Part shown: piece after piece, positions 16,463 through 25,398 of the stretch
How the letters are laid out: each line of letters opens with the position of its first letter
Numbering within the stretch: the stretch's first letter is position 1
Source of the DNA: Methylobacterium planeticum
GTDB taxonomy: Bacteria; Pseudomonadota; Alphaproteobacteria; Rhizobiales; Beijerinckiaceae
NCBI RefSeq assembly: GCF_008806345.1
Contig: NZ_VZZJ01000011.1
Location: 62,001 to 126,000, forward strand
DNA length: 64,000 nt
Direction of reading: 5' to 3'
Program-made: the position numbers and the translations under genes
Notes under the pieces: model-generated
What the model was told of the DNA's origin: nothing
Seen by the model: the letters and a program-made list of their open reading frames with translations, nothing else
Databases searched by the model: none

Positions 16463-16512
16463 TATTGCGCTCAGAATACACAGAGTTGACTTATGCGCAA
16501 TACAGGATACAA
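16463..16512 (+). promoter_or_regulatory. Candidate mdc operon promoter with overlapping inverted repeats
   Basis: TTGACT at 16486-16491 is a good -35. The -10 region lies near GGATACAAAA (16505-16514). The -35 is enclosed by the inverted repeat TATTGCGC (16463-16470) / GCGCAATA (16495-16502). A second pair, CCTGTAT (16440-16446) / ATACAGG (16500-16506), overlaps it. The region is AT-rich compared with its surroundings and is 90-120 bases before mdcA. Confidence 0.5.
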
Positions 16513-16602
16513 AAGGGGGATTGAACGCGCGCTCTGGATGCGGCATGCCCTTGACCGGCGCATCCCGTATACGGACGGCGACGCGAGCAGGGAGCGGAGC
16601 GG

Positions 16603-18249
16603 ATGAGCGGCTGGCGTCGGGAACGGGCAGCCCGCGATGCGCGGATCGAGGCGGGCCGGGCGCATGCGGCGGGCAAGGTCGTGGCGGCCGCCTCGGTGGT
16701 CGACCTGCTGGAGGCGATCCTGCGCCCAGGCGACCGGGTCTGCCTCGAGGGCGACAACCAGAAGCAGGCCGATTGCCTCGCGCGGGGCTTGAGCCAGTGC
16801 GACCCGGCCCGGGTGCACGACCTGCACATGGTGCAGTCGGGCATCGTCCTGCCCGAGCATCTCGACATCTTCGAGCAGGGCATCGCGAAGCGGCTCGACT
16901 ACTCGTATTCGGGCCCGCAGGGGGCCCGCATCGCCCGGATGCTCTACGGCGGCCAGATCGCGCTCGGCGCCGTGCACACCTACCTGGAGCTGTTCGCCCG
17001 CTACTTCATCGACCTGACGCCGAACGTGGCGCTGATCGCGGGCGTCTCGGCCGACCGGGAGGGCAACCTCTATACGGGGCCGAACACCGAGGACACGCCG
17101 ACCGTGGTGGAGGCCACCGCCTTCAAGAACGGCGTCGTGGTGGCGCAGGTCAACGAGATCGTCGACCGGGTGCCCCGGGTCGACATCCCGGGCGACCGGA
17201 TCGACTTCGTGGTCGAGGCCGACAAGCCCTTCTACGTGGAGCCGCTCTTCACCCGCGACCCGGCCGCGATGACCGAGACGCAGATCCTGATGGCCATGAT
17301 GGCGATCAAGGGGATCTACGCCGAGTACGGCATCCGCCGCCTCAACCACGGCATCGGCTTCGGCACCGCGGCGATCGAATTGCTGCTGCCGACCTACGCC
17401 GAGCGGCTCGGGCTGAAGGGGAAGATCGCGACGCACTGGGCGCTGAACCCGCACCCGACCCTGATCCCGGCGATCGAGTCGGGCTGGGTCAGCCAGGTCC
17501 ATTGCTTCGGCTCGGAAGTCGGCATGGACCGCTACATCCGCGAGCGGCCGGACGTCTTCTTCACGGGGGCGGACGGCTCCCTGCGCTCGAACCGCGCCTT
17601 CTGCCAGACGGCCGGGCTCTACGCCTGCGACCTCTTCATCGGCTCGACTCTCCAGATCGACCTGTCGGGTCATTCCTCGACCGTCACCCAGTCGCGGGTG
17701 GCGGGCTTCGGCGGCGCGCCCAACATGGGCTCGGACCCGCACGGGCGCCGCCACCCCTCCGACACCTGGATGAAGGCGGGCCGCGAGGCCCTGGTCACCG
17801 GCGACCCGGCCCTGATGCGCGGGCGCAAGCTCGTGGTGCAGATCGTCGAGACCTTCGGCGAGAAGCTGGTCCCGACATTCGTGGAGAAGCTCGACGCCCT
17901 CGAACTCGCGCGCAAGCTCAAGCTCGAACTCGCCCCCGTGATGGTCTACGCCGACGACGTGACCCACATCGTCACGGAAGAGGGCATCGCGAACCTCCTC
18001 CTATGCCGCGACGCCGACGAGCGCGAGCAGGCGATCCGGGGCGTGGCGGGCTATACCGAGGTCGGGCGCGGGCGCGACCGCGCCATGGTGGAGCGCCTGC
18101 GCGCGCGGGGCATCGTGCGCCGGCCGGAGGATCTCGGCATCGAGCCCCTCGACGCCGACCGCTCGCTGCTCGCGGCAAAGTCGATCAAGGACCTCGTGCA
18201 CTGGTCCGGCGGCCTCTACGAGCCGCCGGCGAAGTTCCGGAACTGGTGA
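16603..18249 (+). CDS. mdcA: Malonate decarboxylase alpha subunit (acetyl-S-ACP:malonate ACP transferase)
   Basis: Alpha subunit of biotin-independent malonate decarboxylase (548 aa, full length). It transfers the acyl carrier protein from acetyl-ACP to malonate, giving malonyl-ACP and acetate. The CoA-transferase-like fold is visible from GDRVCLEGDNQKQADCLA (residues ~46-63) through YGGQIALGAVHTYLELF to ERPDVFFTGADGSLRSNRAF and GGAPNMGSDPHGRRHPS, all diagnostic of MdcA. First gene of a seven-gene operon in the order alpha, delta, beta, gamma, G, B, H. A 146-base gap separates it from mdcC; the following genes all overlap or nearly do. Confidence 0.97.
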   Translation: MSGWRRERAARDARIEAGRAHAAGKVVAAASVVDLLEAILRPGDRVCLEGDNQKQADCLARGLSQCDPARVHDLHMVQSGIVLPEHLDIFEQGIAKRLDYSYSGPQGARIARMLYGGQIALGAVHTYLELFARYFIDLTPNVALIAGVSADREGNLYTGPNTEDTPTVVEATAFKNGVVVAQVNEIVDRVPRVDIPGDRIDFVVEADKPFYVEPLFTRDPAAMTETQILMAMMAIKGIYAEYGIRRLNHGIGFGTAAIELLLPTYAERLGLKGKIATHWALNPHPTLIPAIESGWVSQVHCFGSEVGMDRYIRERPDVFFTGADGSLRSNRAFCQTAGLYACDLFIGSTLQIDLSGHSSTVTQSRVAGFGGAPNMGSDPHGRRHPSDTWMKAGREALVTGDPALMRGRKLVVQIVETFGEKLVPTFVEKLDALELARKLKLELAPVMVYADDVTHIVTEEGIANLLLCRDADEREQAIRGVAGYTEVGRGRDRAMVERLRARGIVRRPEDLGIEPLDADRSLLAAKSIKDLVHWSGGLYEPPAKFRNW

Positions 18250-18395
18250 TGTCCGCCCCGCTCGTCCCGCGGCGCGCGCGCCCCGCGGCCGGCGCGTCCC
18301 GCGGCACGCCGGACCGGACGCGGGTCCCTCTCCCGAACGGATGGGAGGTCCGTCGCGGCGCCTCCGCGCGGTCCGGCCCCCAGGAGTCTTGAGCG

Positions 18396-18704
18396 ATGGA
18401 AAAGCTGACCTTCCGGCACGCCACGAAGAAGCCGCTTGCCGGCGCGAAGGCCCAGGCGATCACCGGCGTGGTGGCCTCCGGCAACCTCGAAGTGCTGCTC
18501 GAGCGCGCGCTGCCGCCCGATGCCTGCACGGTCGAGATCGAGACGCCGATCAACGGCTACGGCGACGTCTGGGAAGCGGTGGTGGCCGATTTCGTGGCCC
18601 GCGCCCAGCCCGGCGGCATCCGCATCACCATCAACGACGGGGGTGCCCGTCCCGACACCGTGTCCCTGCGCCTCCTCCAGGGCGCCCGGCTGATGGAGGT
18701 CTGA
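18396..18704 (+). CDS. mdcC: Malonate decarboxylase acyl carrier protein (delta subunit)
   Basis: Acyl carrier protein of malonate decarboxylase (102 aa), which carries 2'-(5''-triphosphoribosyl)-3'-dephospho-CoA rather than phosphopantetheine. The attachment serine is almost certainly Ser28 in TGVVASGNLEVLLE. The segments DACTVEIETPINGYGDVWEAV and IRITINDGGARPDTVSLRL are typical. AGGAG lies 12 bases before the ATG. It is modified by MdcB and MdcG encoded downstream and acylated by MdcH. Confidence 0.95.
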   Translation: MEKLTFRHATKKPLAGAKAQAITGVVASGNLEVLLERALPPDACTVEIETPINGYGDVWEAVVADFVARAQPGGIRITINDGGARPDTVSLRLLQGARLMEV

Positions 18705-18705
18705 C

Positions 18706-19626
18706 GTGAGCGACCGGATCACCGATCCCGCCACGACGAGCTGGTACGAGGCGAGCGCCCGCGCGCGCCTCGACGGCCTCCTCGACCCCGGGAGCTTCCG
18801 CGAGTTCATCGGCCCCGAGCAGCGCCGGATGAGCCCGCACCTGCCCCTGTTCGACCTGCCCCGCGCCTTCGACGACGGCATGATCGTCGGTGCCGGCCGG
18901 CTCGACGGGCAGGCCGTGCTCGTGGCCGCGCAGGAGGGCCGCTTCATGGGCGGCGCCTTCGGGGAAGTCCACGGCGCCAAGCTCGTGGGCCTCCTGCGCG
19001 CGGCCCTCGACCAGAAGCCCGCCGCGCTCCTGATCCTGTTCGACACCGGCGGCGTGCGCCTGCAGGAGGCCAACGCGGGCGAGACCGCCATCGCCGAGGT
19101 GATGCGGGCGATCACGCAGGTGCGCGCGGCGGGCGTGCCGGTGATCGGCCTCATCGGCGGGCGGGCCGGGGCCTATGGCGGCGGCGGCCTCATCGCCGGC
19201 ACCTGCTCGCGGCTCGCGGTCTCAGAGGGCGGGCGCATCAGCGTCTCGGGCCCGGAGGTGATCGAGACCAACAAGGGCGCGGAGGAATTCGATTCCCGCG
19301 ACCGGGCCCTCGTCTGGCGCACCATGGGGGGCAAGCACCGGCGCCTCACCGGCGGCGCCGACGCCTTCGCGGACGACACGGTGGCGGCCTTCCGGACGGC
19401 GGCGCTCCGGCTGATCGACACCGCGCCGGCCTTCGACCTCGCGACGCTCGAGGCCGAGCAGGCGCGCCTCGAAGAGCGCATCGCGCGCTTCGGCGATTGC
19501 CGCGACGGCACGGAGATCTGGGCCCGGCTCGGGGCGAACGACCCGGCCGCGATCCCGGCCATGACCACGGCGGAGTTCGACGCCCTGCTGGCCCAGATCG
19601 GGGAGACCACGCATGACGCTCGCTGA
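18706..19626 (+). CDS. mdcD: Malonate decarboxylase beta subunit
   Basis: Carboxyltransferase-like beta subunit (306 aa) which, with the gamma subunit, decarboxylates malonyl-ACP to acetyl-ACP. Crotonase-like carboxyltransferase fold: the N-terminal ARLDGLLDPGSFREFIGPEQ, the FMGGAFGEVHGAKLVG helix, and LILFDTGGVRLQEANAGE are visible. The oxyanion loop GGRAGAYGGGGLIAGTCSRL precedes the ISVSGPEVIE strand. GTG start one base after the mdcC stop codon. The 3' end overlaps mdcE by 14 bases. Confidence 0.95.
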   Translation: MSDRITDPATTSWYEASARARLDGLLDPGSFREFIGPEQRRMSPHLPLFDLPRAFDDGMIVGAGRLDGQAVLVAAQEGRFMGGAFGEVHGAKLVGLLRAALDQKPAALLILFDTGGVRLQEANAGETAIAEVMRAITQVRAAGVPVIGLIGGRAGAYGGGGLIAGTCSRLAVSEGGRISVSGPEVIETNKGAEEFDSRDRALVWRTMGGKHRRLTGGADAFADDTVAAFRTAALRLIDTAPAFDLATLEAEQARLEERIARFGDCRDGTEIWARLGANDPAAIPAMTTAEFDALLAQIGETTHDAR

Positions 19627-20329
19627 GATCCTGACCTCGCTCTTCCCCGACGGCCACGCGGTCTCGGTCGCGGACGGGCTCGTGAGCGGCGACGGCCCGT
19701 TCCGCGGCGCACGCCTCGCGGTGGTCGGCGTCGACGGCAACACGCCCCTCGGCATCGAGGGGGCCGCCCGCCTCAGCCGCCTCGTTCTCGACGTGGTGCG
19801 GGCCGGCGGCGGCACGCCGATCCTGGTGGCGGTCGATTCCGACAGCCAGCGCATGAGCCGGCGCGACGAGCTGCTCGGCCTGAACGAGTACCTGGCGCAT
19901 CTCGCCAAGACCCTGCTCCTGGCCGATGCGAGCGGCCATCCGACGGTCGGCCTCGTCTACGGCCACACCGCGGCCGGCGCCTTCATCGCGACGGCGCTCG
20001 CCACCCGCGTCCTCGTGGGGCTTCCGGGCGCGCATCCGAGCGTGATGGACCTGCCCTCGGTCGCCCGCGTCACCAAGCTGCCCCTCGACAAGCTGGAAGC
20101 CATGGCGAAGGACACGCCGGTCTTCGCGCCGGGCCTCGACAACATGGTGCAGACGGGGGCCGTGCAGGGCGTGCTCGACCCGGCCCGGCCGCTGGCGCCG
20201 CAGATCGCGGCCGTGATCGACGCGATGCCGGCGGGCGATACCCGCGACGCCCTCGGGCGCGAGCGGGCCGGCCGGCCGGTGGCGCAGGAGATCGCCGCCC
20301 AGGTGGTGCGGGAAGCCGCCCTTGGCTGA
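19613..20329 (+). CDS. mdcE: Malonate decarboxylase gamma subunit
   Basis: Second carboxyltransferase subunit (238 aa), pairing with MdcD to form the malonyl-ACP decarboxylase site. Recognised from VVGVDGNTPLGIEGAARLSR, RRDELLGLNEYLAHLAKTL, and the glycine-rich GLVYGHTAAGAFIATALAT, followed by the GLPGAHPSVMDLPSVARVTK block. It overlaps both neighbours (mdcD by 14 bases, mdcG by 8), so translation is probably coupled. Confidence 0.95.
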   Translation: MTLAEILTSLFPDGHAVSVADGLVSGDGPFRGARLAVVGVDGNTPLGIEGAARLSRLVLDVVRAGGGTPILVAVDSDSQRMSRRDELLGLNEYLAHLAKTLLLADASGHPTVGLVYGHTAAGAFIATALATRVLVGLPGAHPSVMDLPSVARVTKLPLDKLEAMAKDTPVFAPGLDNMVQTGAVQGVLDPARPLAPQIAAVIDAMPAGDTRDALGRERAGRPVAQEIAAQVVREAALG

Positions 20330-21020
20330 GCCCGCCCGGCCAGGGTGCCACCGGCGCCACGACCTCCTCGACCCGGAGCCCGGCGCCTGGGCCGCCGCCC
20401 TCGCGGCGCGGCCCGATCTTGCAGGCGTGCCGCGGGTTGCGGATTGGGCGCGGGGGGGCTGGCCGGTCATCCTGCGGCGATGGAACCCAGGCGAGGCGCG
20501 CGACGGCATCCCGGTCGGGTTGCCCCTGCCGCCCGCGGACGGCAAGCGCCGGATCGGCCTCACCCTGCCCGCCGAGGCAGTGCGGCCGCGCCCGCCCGTC
20601 ACCGTGGCACAGGCCCTCGACGCGGCGCCCCCGGCCTGGCACCCGACCCTCACGGCCCTCGACGCCCTCGGCCGCCGCCACGACCGCGCGCCGCTCCTGT
20701 TCGGCAGCCTGCTCTGGCAGCACCTCACCGGCCTCGCCTACCTCTCCGGCCGCTCCGACCTCGACCTGCTCTGGCCCGTGGCCCCTCCGATCGATCCCCG
20801 CTTCCTCGACGCGCTCGCGGCCCTCGACGCCGATGCGCCGATGCGCCTCGACGGCGAGATCCTCCTGCCCGACGGGCGCGGCGTAAACTGGCGCGAGCTT
20901 CACGCGGCCGCCCCGGACGACGACGTGCTGGCCAAGCACCGCGACGGGCTCGTCCTCTGCGCGGCGCGCGACCTGTTCACGGGGAGGTGCGCGGGAGAGG
21001 CAACGGGAGAGGCCGCGTGA
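20322..21020 (+). CDS. mdcG: Phosphoribosyl-dephospho-CoA transferase MdcG (holo-ACP synthase)
   Basis: Nucleotidyltransferase (232 aa) that attaches the triphosphoribosyl-dephospho-CoA group to the serine of MdcC. The N-terminal RRHDLLDPEPGAWAAAL and the central PLLFGSLLWQHLTGLAYL followed by SGRSDLDLLW match the family; the G-S and D-L-D residues are the nucleotidyltransferase metal site. It ends in a GTGA overlap with mdcB at 21017. Confidence 0.93.
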   Translation: MAEPARPGCHRRHDLLDPEPGAWAAALAARPDLAGVPRVADWARGGWPVILRRWNPGEARDGIPVGLPLPPADGKRRIGLTLPAEAVRPRPPVTVAQALDAAPPAWHPTLTALDALGRRHDRAPLLFGSLLWQHLTGLAYLSGRSDLDLLWPVAPPIDPRFLDALAALDADAPMRLDGEILLPDGRGVNWRELHAAAPDDDVLAKHRDGLVLCAARDLFTGRCAGEATGEAA

Positions 21021-21982
21021 GCGCCCTCGCGGTCGCGTGGCGGGCCCCCGCCGAGACCGGCCTTCCCGAAGCGATCGCCCGCCTCGCCGTCGCCTGCCTG
21101 CACGGCGAGCTCGAGACCTATCCGAAGCCCGGCCTCGTCTCGCACGTGGACAGCGGCAGCCACGCGGACATGGATGCGGACACCTTCCGGGCGAGCGCGG
21201 CGGCCCTCGAACCCGCCTTCGCCGACCTCGCCCGGGCGGGCGCGGCGGGCGAGCCGATGCCGGCGCTGCGCCGCATCGGCATCGCCGCCGAGGCCGCCAT
21301 GCGCACGGCGACCGGGGGCGTGAACACCCACCGCGGCGCCATCTTCGGCCTCGGGCTCCTCTGCGCGGCGGCCGGGGCGACGCGGCCGGGGCCCCCGGCC
21401 CGAACCGACCGCGCCCCGCAGCCCACGCGCGGCCGCATCCTCGAAATCGACCGGAACCGGAACCGGGATGGCTGCGAGACGGCCTTCGCGGGCGGCCCCC
21501 TCGGGGCCCTGGTCCGGTCCCGTTACGCCGAGGGCATCCTCGACGGGCCGGTGCTGCTGCACGCGCCCGGCGCTCGGGCGCGCCGGCGGCACGGGGTCGG
21601 GGGGGCGCCGGCGGAAGCCGCCGCGGGCTTCCCGACCCTCTACGGCGTCGGTCTGCCGGCGCTCCGGCGCGGGCGGCGGCTGCGCCCGCAGGATCCGGAG
21701 GCGGCGCGGGTCGAGGCCTGCCTCGCCCTGATCGCGCATCTCGAGGACACGAACCTCCTGCACCGGGGCGGGCCGGAGGGCTACGCCTTCGCCCGGACGG
21801 AGGCCGCCCGCTTCATCGCCGAGGGCGGCGTCGCCCGGGCGGATTGGCGGGCGCGGGCCGAAGCCCTGCACCGGCGCTTCGTCGATCGGAACCTGAGCCC
21901 CGGCGGGGCGGCGGATCTCCTGGCCATGACGCTGTTCGTCGATGCGGCCGAAGGCGATGCGGCCGGGGGAGAGGCCCGGTGA
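21017..21982 (+). CDS. mdcB: Triphosphoribosyl-dephospho-CoA synthase MdcB
   Basis: Makes the prosthetic group precursor from dephospho-CoA and ATP (321 aa, GTG start overlapping the mdcG stop). Family motifs are ETYPKPGLVSHVDSGSHADM (residues ~35-54) and ATGGVNTHRGAIFGLGLL (~96-113). The C-terminus has LIAHLEDTNLLHRGG and VDRNLSPGGAADLLAMTLF, as in CitG/MdcB proteins. A proline/arginine-rich insert at ~120-150 is more variable. It ends in a GTGA overlap with mdcH. Confidence 0.93.
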   Translation: MSALAVAWRAPAETGLPEAIARLAVACLHGELETYPKPGLVSHVDSGSHADMDADTFRASAAALEPAFADLARAGAAGEPMPALRRIGIAAEAAMRTATGGVNTHRGAIFGLGLLCAAAGATRPGPPARTDRAPQPTRGRILEIDRNRNRDGCETAFAGGPLGALVRSRYAEGILDGPVLLHAPGARARRRHGVGGAPAEAAAGFPTLYGVGLPALRRGRRLRPQDPEAARVEACLALIAHLEDTNLLHRGGPEGYAFARTEAARFIAEGGVARADWRARAEALHRRFVDRNLSPGGAADLLAMTLFVDAAEGDAAGGEAR

Positions 21983-22899
21983 CGCTCGCGGTGCTGCTCT
22001 CCGGCCAGGGCGGCCAGCACGCGGGCATGTTCGACCTCACGGCCGATCATCCGGAGGCGCAGCCGATCTTCGCGGCGGCCGGGCCCCTCCTCGGCGCGGA
22101 TCCGCGCGCGGTCGCCCACACCGGCGGTCCGCGTCTGCACGAGAACCGGACGGGGCAGATCCTCGTCTGCGTCGCGGGGCTGGCGGCCTGGACGATCGTG
22201 CAGCGCGCGCGCCCCGCCCGCGTCGTGGTGGCGGGCTACAGCATCGGGGACCTCGCCGCCTGGGGCTGCGCCGGCCGGTTCGCCCCCGAGACGGTTCTGC
22301 GCCTCGCCGCGGCGCGGGCCGAGGCGATGGATGCGGCCGCCGCCCCCGGCCACGGGCTCGCGGGCATCCGCGGACTGGCTGTCTCCCGGATCGACGCGAT
22401 GGCGCGCGCGCGAGGCTGCCACCTCGCCATCCTGAACGCGCCCGACAGCGTCGTGGTGGGCGGCGAGAGGGCCATCCTCGAGGGCCTCTGCGCGGAGGCC
22501 CTGGCGGCCGGGGCCCAGCGCGCGGTGCTGCTGCCGGTGCACACGCCCTCGCACACGCCGCTCCTCGCGGAGGCCACCGAGCGGTTCCGGGCCAGCCTCG
22601 CGGAGGCGCCGACGCTGCGTCCCCGCGGGGGAGCACGCCTTCTCAGCGGCCTCGACGGCGCGCCGGTCTTCGATGCGGAGGCGGGCGTCGAGAAGCTCGC
22701 CCTGCAGATCTCGCGACGGATCGACTGGGCCGCCTGCCTGGAGGCGGCGCGGGAGGACGGCGCCGATGCCGTCCTCGAACTCGGGCCGGGGCATGCCCTC
22801 GCGACCATGGCGCGGGCGGCGCTCCCCGACGCCAGGGTCCACGCGATCGAGGATTTCCGCTCGGTCGCGGGGGTGACGGACTGGCTCGGCGAAGCCTGA
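21979..22899 (+). CDS. mdcH: Malonate decarboxylase acyltransferase MdcH (malonyl-CoA:ACP transacylase)
   Basis: Loads the first malonyl group onto MdcC from malonyl-CoA to start the decarboxylase cycle (306 aa). FabD-like fold: N-terminal LLSGQGGQHAGMFDL, catalytic nucleophile elbow VVAGYSIGDLAAW with Ser in G-Y-S-I-G (in place of G-H-S-x-G), and the His block LLPVHTPSHTPLL. GTG start overlaps mdcB. It is the last gene of the operon and converges on the next gene with only four bases between stops; no separate terminator is visible. Confidence 0.93.
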   Translation: MTLAVLLSGQGGQHAGMFDLTADHPEAQPIFAAAGPLLGADPRAVAHTGGPRLHENRTGQILVCVAGLAAWTIVQRARPARVVVAGYSIGDLAAWGCAGRFAPETVLRLAAARAEAMDAAAAPGHGLAGIRGLAVSRIDAMARARGCHLAILNAPDSVVVGGERAILEGLCAEALAAGAQRAVLLPVHTPSHTPLLAEATERFRASLAEAPTLRPRGGARLLSGLDGAPVFDAEAGVEKLALQISRRIDWAACLEAAREDGADAVLELGPGHALATMARAALPDARVHAIEDFRSVAGVTDWLGEA

Positions 22900-22903
22900 G
22901 GGC

Positions 22904-23245
22904 TCAGGAATCGAGGGTGTCGTCGTCCTCGTCGATGTCGAGCAGGAAGACGATGTCGGCCTCGTCCTCGTCGGCCTCTGCGTCGCCGGCTTCGGCGTGG
23001 CGCGGGTCGGACTCGAAATCCGCCTCCGAATCATCCTCGGCCAGCGCATCCTCGAAGATCTCGACCTCGTCCTCGGTGGCCGGGCGGATCTTCAGCTCCG
23101 AGGTGCCGTTCCAGAGCGGGCGGCCCTCGCTCGTCATCGCCTGGATATCCTCCTTGAAGCCGTCGCAGGTGAAGAGGTCGCGCGCGACCTCCTCGGTCCC
23201 GTTGATGACCGCCACCGCCGTGCCGTCGATCTCAAGGGTGAACAT
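22904..23245 (-). CDS. Acidic small protein of unknown function
   Basis: Not recognised. 113 aa, strongly acidic. Residues 1-75 look like a small folded domain (MFTLEIDGTAVAVINGTEEV, then LFTCDGFKEDIQAM). The rest is an Asp/Glu-dominated tail (ALAEDDSEADFESD, DEADIVFLLDIDEDDDTLDS) that probably stays disordered. The start at 23245 is the first methionine matching the ordered domain. It is monocistronic and converges on mdcH. No signal peptide or membrane segment. Confidence 0.7.
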   Translation of the reverse strand: MFTLEIDGTAVAVINGTEEVARDLFTCDGFKEDIQAMTSEGRPLWNGTSELKIRPATEDEVEIFEDALAEDDSEADFESDPRHAEAGDAEADEDEADIVFLLDIDEDDDTLDS

Positions 23246-23435
23246 CGGTCGAAATCCCTCTGCGTTTGTCGCGCAGACCCTGTAGGGGTGAACGCACGGC
23301 CCGCCAACCCTCGCGCGCCGCCCTATATCGCTCACGCGCGCGCCGTCTCCCCGTCGGCGCAACCGGCAAATTCCTTGCACGAACCCGCGCGGGCACGGCT
23401 GCCCCTCTCACCCCTCATCGAAGGAAGCACAGCCC

Positions 23436-24323
23436 ATGCGGATCAGGCTCGGGTGCGAACTGAGCTATGCCTTTCCCTACCCGACGCCGATGATCGTCAT
23501 GCTCAACGTGCATCCGTCGCGTGTTCCGGCCCTGGAGGCGGAGGACGCGCTGACGACGGTGCCGCCGGTCCCGGTCGAGCTTTACCGCGACAGCTTCGGC
23601 AATGTCTGCGGCCGCCTCGTCGCGCCGGCGGGCAACTTCACGATCGGGACCGACGTGGTGATCCGGGACGGGGGAGCGCCCGATCCGGCCGAGCCGGAGG
23701 CCGAGCAGCACGCGATCGAGGCGCTGCCCGCCGAATCGCTGATCTACCTGCTGCCGAGCCGCTACTGCGAATCGGACCTCCTCTCGAACGAGGCGTGGCG
23801 GCTGTTCGGGCATCTGGCGCCGGGCTGGCCGCGGGTGCGGGCGGTCTGCGACTTCGTGCACGCGCACGTCACCTTCGGGTACGAGTTCTCGCACCGGGAC
23901 CGGACCGCGATGGACACCTACGCGGGCGGCCGCGGCGTCTGCCGTGACTTCGCCCACCTCGCCGTCGCCTTCTGCCGGGCCCTCAACGTGCCGACGCGCT
24001 ACTGCACCGGCTACATCAGCTTCATCGGCGAGCCCGAGCCGCACGCGGCGGGGGATTTCGCGGCCTGGATGGAGGTGTTCCTCGGCGGGCGCTGGCACGT
24101 CTTCGACCCGCGCAACAACAAGCCGCGGATCGGGCGCGTGATGGTGGCCTTCGGGCGCGACGCCGCCGACGTGCCGCTCACCCACACCTTCGGGCCGAAC
24201 TCCCTCGTGGGCTTCCGGGTCTGGGCCGACGAGGTCGCGGCGCTCGCAGCGATCGAGGAGGCGCCGGACGCGCTGCCCGGCGAGGTCCAGCCGCCGCAGA
24301 CCATGACGACGCGAACGGCCTGA
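23436..24323 (+). CDS. Transglutaminase-like cysteine protease domain protein
   Basis: Transglutaminase-like superfamily protein (295 aa). An N-terminal beta-rich domain (residues 1-110, RIRLGCELSYAFPYPTPMIV) is followed by the papain-like core. The catalytic Cys is in YAGGRGVCRDFAHLAVAFCR (~residue 168), His in GGRWHVFDPRNN (~224) and Asp in the same FDPR. This domain order is widespread in alphaproteobacteria, often beside alpha-E/circularly permuted ATP-grasp genes, which are absent here. No signal peptide, so probably cytosolic. Substrate unknown. Confidence 0.85.
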   Translation: MRIRLGCELSYAFPYPTPMIVMLNVHPSRVPALEAEDALTTVPPVPVELYRDSFGNVCGRLVAPAGNFTIGTDVVIRDGGAPDPAEPEAEQHAIEALPAESLIYLLPSRYCESDLLSNEAWRLFGHLAPGWPRVRAVCDFVHAHVTFGYEFSHRDRTAMDTYAGGRGVCRDFAHLAVAFCRALNVPTRYCTGYISFIGEPEPHAAGDFAAWMEVFLGGRWHVFDPRNNKPRIGRVMVAFGRDAADVPLTHTFGPNSLVGFRVWADEVAALAAIEEAPDALPGEVQPPQTMTTRTA

Positions 24324-24354
24324 GGCCGATCGCGCAGAGGGGCCGGCGGGCGCC

Positions 24355-25398
24355 TCAGGCGCCGCCGCCGCCCCGCGCGATCGCGCGCTTGACCACGCCC
24401 TGGACCTCGGGGTTCGAGAGGAACAGGTCGTGGTTGATCAGGCCGCCGCCGTAATCGGAGGCGTCGGCGACCCGGACGCCGAGGGCCTCCAGGCGCTCCC
24501 GGTCGGCCGCGCCCGCCCGGACGATGCCGCCCGCGATGGTGCTCGACAATTCGAGGGCGCGGTCGTTCGTCGAGGAGATCACCGTGATCTTGTTGACGTC
24601 GGGCCCGAGCCGCTCGACGCCCTTGGTGAACAGGTCGATGTCGATATCCGGGGCGGCGAGCACCACGGCGCCGATGCGCGCCATCGCGGCCTCGCCGGCC
24701 TCCGCCCGCACCATGCGCAGGGTCTCGAGCGTCAGCAGCGTGCCCATGGAATGGGCCACGATGTTGATGCGCCCGCCGCTCGGCGAGTTGGCGAGGGCCT
24801 TGATCAGGTCCTCGAAGGCGTCGCGGGACCAGAGGGCGCTCTCGCGGTCGTAGCCGTAATCGAACGTCGCCGCCGCCGAGGGCCAGGTGAACAGGCCCGA
24901 GACGCCGCGGAAGCGGATGCCGTCGGACAGGCGCGCCGCGCTCACGGCCGCCGACTCGAACGATTCGCGGTAGCCGTGGACGTAGATCAGCACGTCGCGC
25001 CCGAGCGCCGCCTGCGCGAAGGCCCCCGCCGCCGACCCGCCGGTCTCGACCTTGGGCACCGTGCCGATGGTCCAGTCGCCGGTGACGACGGCCGAGACCT
25101 TGCCGAGGAGCGAGCGATCCGGGGGCGACAGGCGCACCTCGGCGAAGCTCAGGCCACGGCCGCGCTCGGAGCTGAAATACGGGGGCTTCGGCGGGCTGCC
25201 GACGGGCTTGCGGGTCGTGGCGACGAGCAGGACCGGCATCACGTCGAGGGCCGATTGGCGCTCGGGCGTCACCACCGCGCCGGTGACGAGGCCGTCCGCC
25301 ACGCAGGCCCCGAGGCTCGGCGCGAGGCCCGCCACGCCCATCAGGGCGCCGAGGCGGACGAAGGTGCGTCGGGTGGGCCGATCTGTCTGGCGCATCAT
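24355..25398 (-). CDS. DUF900-family alpha/beta hydrolase, Tat lipoprotein
   Basis: Predicted exported esterase/lipase of the DUF900 family (347 aa). The N-terminus DRPTRRTFVRLGALMGVAGL has a twin-arginine motif and is followed by the lipobox SLGAC, so the mature protein is probably a lipid-anchored Tat substrate. The hydrolase core has DVLIYVHGYRESF (oxyanion/His-Gly strand) and the nucleophile elbow NIVAHSMGTLL. Asp is likely in VVLAAPDIDIDLF and His in the GGGLINHDLFLSNPE block. The ATG at 25398 places the signal at the N-terminus. Substrate is unknown. Confidence 0.88.
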   Translation of the reverse strand: MMRQTDRPTRRTFVRLGALMGVAGLAPSLGACVADGLVTGAVVTPERQSALDVMPVLLVATTRKPVGSPPKPPYFSSERGRGLSFAEVRLSPPDRSLLGKVSAVVTGDWTIGTVPKVETGGSAAGAFAQAALGRDVLIYVHGYRESFESAAVSAARLSDGIRFRGVSGLFTWPSAAATFDYGYDRESALWSRDAFEDLIKALANSPSGGRINIVAHSMGTLLTLETLRMVRAEAGEAAMARIGAVVLAAPDIDIDLFTKGVERLGPDVNKITVISSTNDRALELSSTIAGGIVRAGAADRERLEALGVRVADASDYGGGLINHDLFLSNPEVQGVVKRAIARGGGGA

